A stretch of 64,000 nt of DNA from DATDCY01 sp031406795 [NCBI: Candidatus Rokuibacteriota bacterium] (GTDB taxonomy: Bacteria > JAUVQV01). Where the stretch lies: positions 1 to 64,000 of the forward strand of contig JANOHV010000262.1 of NCBI GenBank assembly GCA_031406795.1, given 5' to 3'. Below, piece after piece: positions 62,411-64,000 of this stretch. Position 1 is the first letter of the stretch. Each line of letters begins with the position of its first letter. Under the pieces are notes generated by a model that saw only the letters and a list, made by a program, of their open reading frames with translations, searched no databases and was not told where the DNA came from. A program made the translations under genes and the position numbers.

Positions 62411-63034
62411 ATGAAGAGGGTTCTTCTGACGGTGGTTGCGGCGGGGCTGGTTGCGGCGATGGCGGCGATGAGCTGGCCGGTTGAGGCCTGCGTCGGCAAG
62501 ACGGTGTTCCTCGGGCGTCTGCCGGGCCGGGAGCAGGAAATCCTGACGGAGATGTTTTCCTGGATGGTCAGCGAGCGAACCGGGACCACGATCCAGGTCA
62601 AGGCGCTGCCGGACAGCCGGGCGATGCACGCTGCGCTGCAGACCGCCGATGTCGATTTGTACCTCGAGGACCAGAGCCTGGCGTTGCGCGAGTTGCTCGG
62701 CCAGCCTGCGAGCGGCACCGTCATGGACCAGCGTGAGACGGTCCGCCGGGAATACGAGCAGCGGTTCAACCTCATCTGGCTCGAGCCGTGGGGCATGATC
62801 GGGCGGCCCGCACCCGTCGCCGTGGCGGGACCCGGCGGGCCGGTCGCGCCCGGATTCGTGGCTCCGGTGATCCGTAAAGATACGCTGAAGAAGTTTCCGG
62901 CGCTGAGCCGGCTCGTGAACAAGCTCTCGGGCGTGGTCGACAACGCCACGCTGGCGCGGCTCGTACAGGAGAGCGAGAAGCGGCCGGCACGCGAGGTCGC
63001 GAAGCAGTTTCTGAAGGAAAAGCGGCTGATCTAG
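62411..63034 (+). CDS. Small exported binding-protein-like protein, paralog of 26255
   Basis: 207 residues with a signal peptide (LLTVVAAGLVAAMAAMSWPV). KTVFLGRLPGREQEILTEMF, then TTIQVKALPDSRAMHAALQT and DVDLYLEDQSLALREL fit the OpuAC/QAT substrate-binding fold, whose relatives bind quaternary ammonium compounds. PVIRKDTLKKFPALSRLVNK resembles the usual C-terminal region. Shorter than the family norm and no ABC permease nearby. Layout parallels the protein at 26255. GGAGGG precedes ATG 62411. The 70-base gap upstream is AT-rich (TTATATTATAAAAG), which may hold a promoter. Confidence 0.65.
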   Translation: MKRVLLTVVAAGLVAAMAAMSWPVEACVGKTVFLGRLPGREQEILTEMFSWMVSERTGTTIQVKALPDSRAMHAALQTADVDLYLEDQSLALRELLGQPASGTVMDQRETVRREYEQRFNLIWLEPWGMIGRPAPVAVAGPGGPVAPGFVAPVIRKDTLKKFPALSRLVNKLSGVVDNATLARLVQESEKRPAREVAKQFLKEKRLI

Positions 63035-63057
63035 CTGGCTGCGGATTCTGTCACCGC

Positions 63058-64000
63058 GTGTCCAGAATCCTCGTCTTCGTCGCGCTGATTCTCTGCGGGG
63101 CCTGCGCAGCTTCGCGGAACCTGGTCCCGGAGAACGTCGCGTCGCCGGTGACGGTTCAGGGCACGCTCGTTGCCGATGGCGTCTGGAGCGGCACCATTGT
63201 CGTTGCCGATGATTTTCAGGTGCCGCGCGGCCGCACGCTGCGGATTCTCGCCGGGACACGGGTTCTCGTCCGTCCGGCCGACACTACGAAGACCGAGCCG
63301 GAATTCCTCGACAACGCCACGGAGTTCCTGATCCGCGGCCGACTGCTCGTCGAAGGGACCGCGGCTCGTCCGGTGGTCTTCGAGCCTCTCGCCGTCGAGG
63401 CGGGAGGGGAGGCAGCGGTCCGCTGGGGCGGCCTGATTTTCGATGGGGGAGAAGGACAGATTCGCCACGGGCGGCTCTCCGGCGCCGAAACCGGGGTCAC
63501 GCTGCTTGGTTCATCGCCATCCATCGCCGACCTGCTGATCTCCGGTGCTCGCCAGGGCATCGTCGTTCACGCCGGTTCCGCCCCACGCCTGGCACGGGTC
63601 ACCGTGGCCGCCGAGGATGGCGGTGTGGCTTGCTGGTCCGGGTCGAGTCCGATTCTGGAATCGGTCACCGTTCATGCCGGCGAACACGAGGGCCTGCTGG
63701 TCGCGCCGGGTGCCGCCCCGCACATCAAGGGCTCCTCGTTCCGGGGGAAGTCCTTCGACGTTCTCTGGGGCGCGAGCGGCGCTCCGCCGACGGAGCTGAC
63801 GGGGGCCCGGGTGCTCAGGACGCGCCCCGCGGTTCATCAACCGGGCGAACGGGAGGGTGGCCGGAGTCAGGACCTCGCCGATGCGGACGGCCCGCTGCTT
63901 CCGCCGCCGCTGCCGTTCGCACCGCAGGTGCCGCCTCCGGGCGCCGTCCCGACGCGGGTTTACCGCGGCGAGCGCTTCATCGGCGAGGACACGACCTGGG
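63058..64000 (+). CDS. Beta-helix lipoprotein (3' end cut by window edge)
   Basis: The frame starts GTG 63058 and is open to the right edge (314 codons). Lipobox ALILCGAC near residue 16. It opens ADGVWSGTIVVADDFQVPRG and LRILAGTRVLV, the same entry as the other two beta-helix proteins, and continues with rungs (GLIFDGGEGQIRHGRLSG, SPSIADLLISGARQGIVV, SPILESVTVHAGEHEGLL). A Pro-rich linker near the edge (LLPPPLPFAPQVPPPG) is followed by YRGERFIGEDTTW, which looks like the start of a second such entry, so the full protein is probably longer. It follows the binding-protein-like gene by 23 bases. Confidence 0.75.
   Translation, partial: MSRILVFVALILCGACAASRNLVPENVASPVTVQGTLVADGVWSGTIVVADDFQVPRGRTLRILAGTRVLVRPADTTKTEPEFLDNATEFLIRGRLLVEGTAARPVVFEPLAVEAGGEAAVRWGGLIFDGGEGQIRHGRLSGAETGVTLLGSSPSIADLLISGARQGIVVHAGSAPRLARVTVAAEDGGVACWSGSSPILESVTVHAGEHEGLLVAPGAAPHIKGSSFRGKSFDVLWGASGAPPTELTGARVLRTRPAVHQPGEREGGRSQDLADADGPLLPPPLPFAPQVPPPGAVPTRVYRGERFIGEDTTW

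Overview
The window is GC-rich, gene-dense DNA from an anaerobic or facultative Gram-negative bacterium. The protein mix (polyferredoxins, a NapH/NapG-type fusion, an ethylbenzene-dehydrogenase-like haem protein, many lipoproteins, several membrane glycosyltransferases with TPR tails) suggests a deltaproteobacterial-grade organism such as Desulfuromonadales or relatives. That placement is an inference from gene content; no rRNA or other marker gene is present. Most genes sit in tight strings with ATGA or GTGA overlaps, and GTG starts are common.

Layout. 1-11331: surface-glycan and membrane genes on both strands: three GT-C-like membrane proteins carrying TPR repeats, a methyltransferase, an SGNH hydrolase with a 53-residue DUF5989 partner, and a YfhO-like membrane protein. 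11403-24092: a long plus-strand run of redox and envelope genes: a Tat-type DUF362 protein, a NapH-NapG-like fusion, a CxxxCH lipoprotein, a UPF0489-like TPR protein, a HEAT lipoprotein, a second membrane polyferredoxin, three carboxypeptidase-regulatory-like domain proteins (called CRLP here), a beta-helix protein and a beta-lactamase-fold serine hydrolase. 24153-25928: another TPR membrane protein on the minus strand.

26015-29533 is the most unusual segment. A promoter-like site and a very strong Shine-Dalgarno sequence precede a gene for a peptide of only 20 residues ending in Cys. It is followed by a small secreted binding-protein-like gene, two U32-family proteins that keep the cysteine patterns of UbiU and UbiV, and an ArsP/UPF0718-type permease. 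No quinone-synthesis gene is near. I propose this as a candidate undescribed peptide-modification or transport system; the function is a hypothesis.

30527-44232: a nucleotide-sugar and glycan cluster that looks like a variant heptose pathway: GmhA-like isomerase, HldE-like kinase/nucleotidyltransferase plus a free nucleotidyltransferase, HAD phosphatase, split transketolase, radical SAM/SPASM enzyme, SDR, zinc-type dehydrogenase, two GT2 genes (one frameshifted) and a TPR membrane protein. 44253-48936 (minus): a B12-type radical SAM protein, two small membrane proteins with winged-helix-like tails, and a GT-C protein. 49355-55084 (plus): methyltransferase, YfhO, FkbM, RmlD-like and GtrA genes, another glycan set.

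55195-64000: a second envelope cluster built from the same parts as the first: a secreted FG-GAP/UnbV protein with its own promoter and terminator, two more CRLP lipoproteins, two beta-helix lipoproteins (the last cut by the right edge), a membrane spermidine-synthase-like protein, and a second small binding-protein-like gene that parallels the one beside the 20-residue peptide. Repeated use of CRLP, beta-helix and binding-protein-like genes links the two clusters. A pair of 92-base intergenic repeats (29644 and 61170) and one 124-base REP-like element (40406) lie between genes. I saw no tRNA, rRNA, CRISPR array or transposase.
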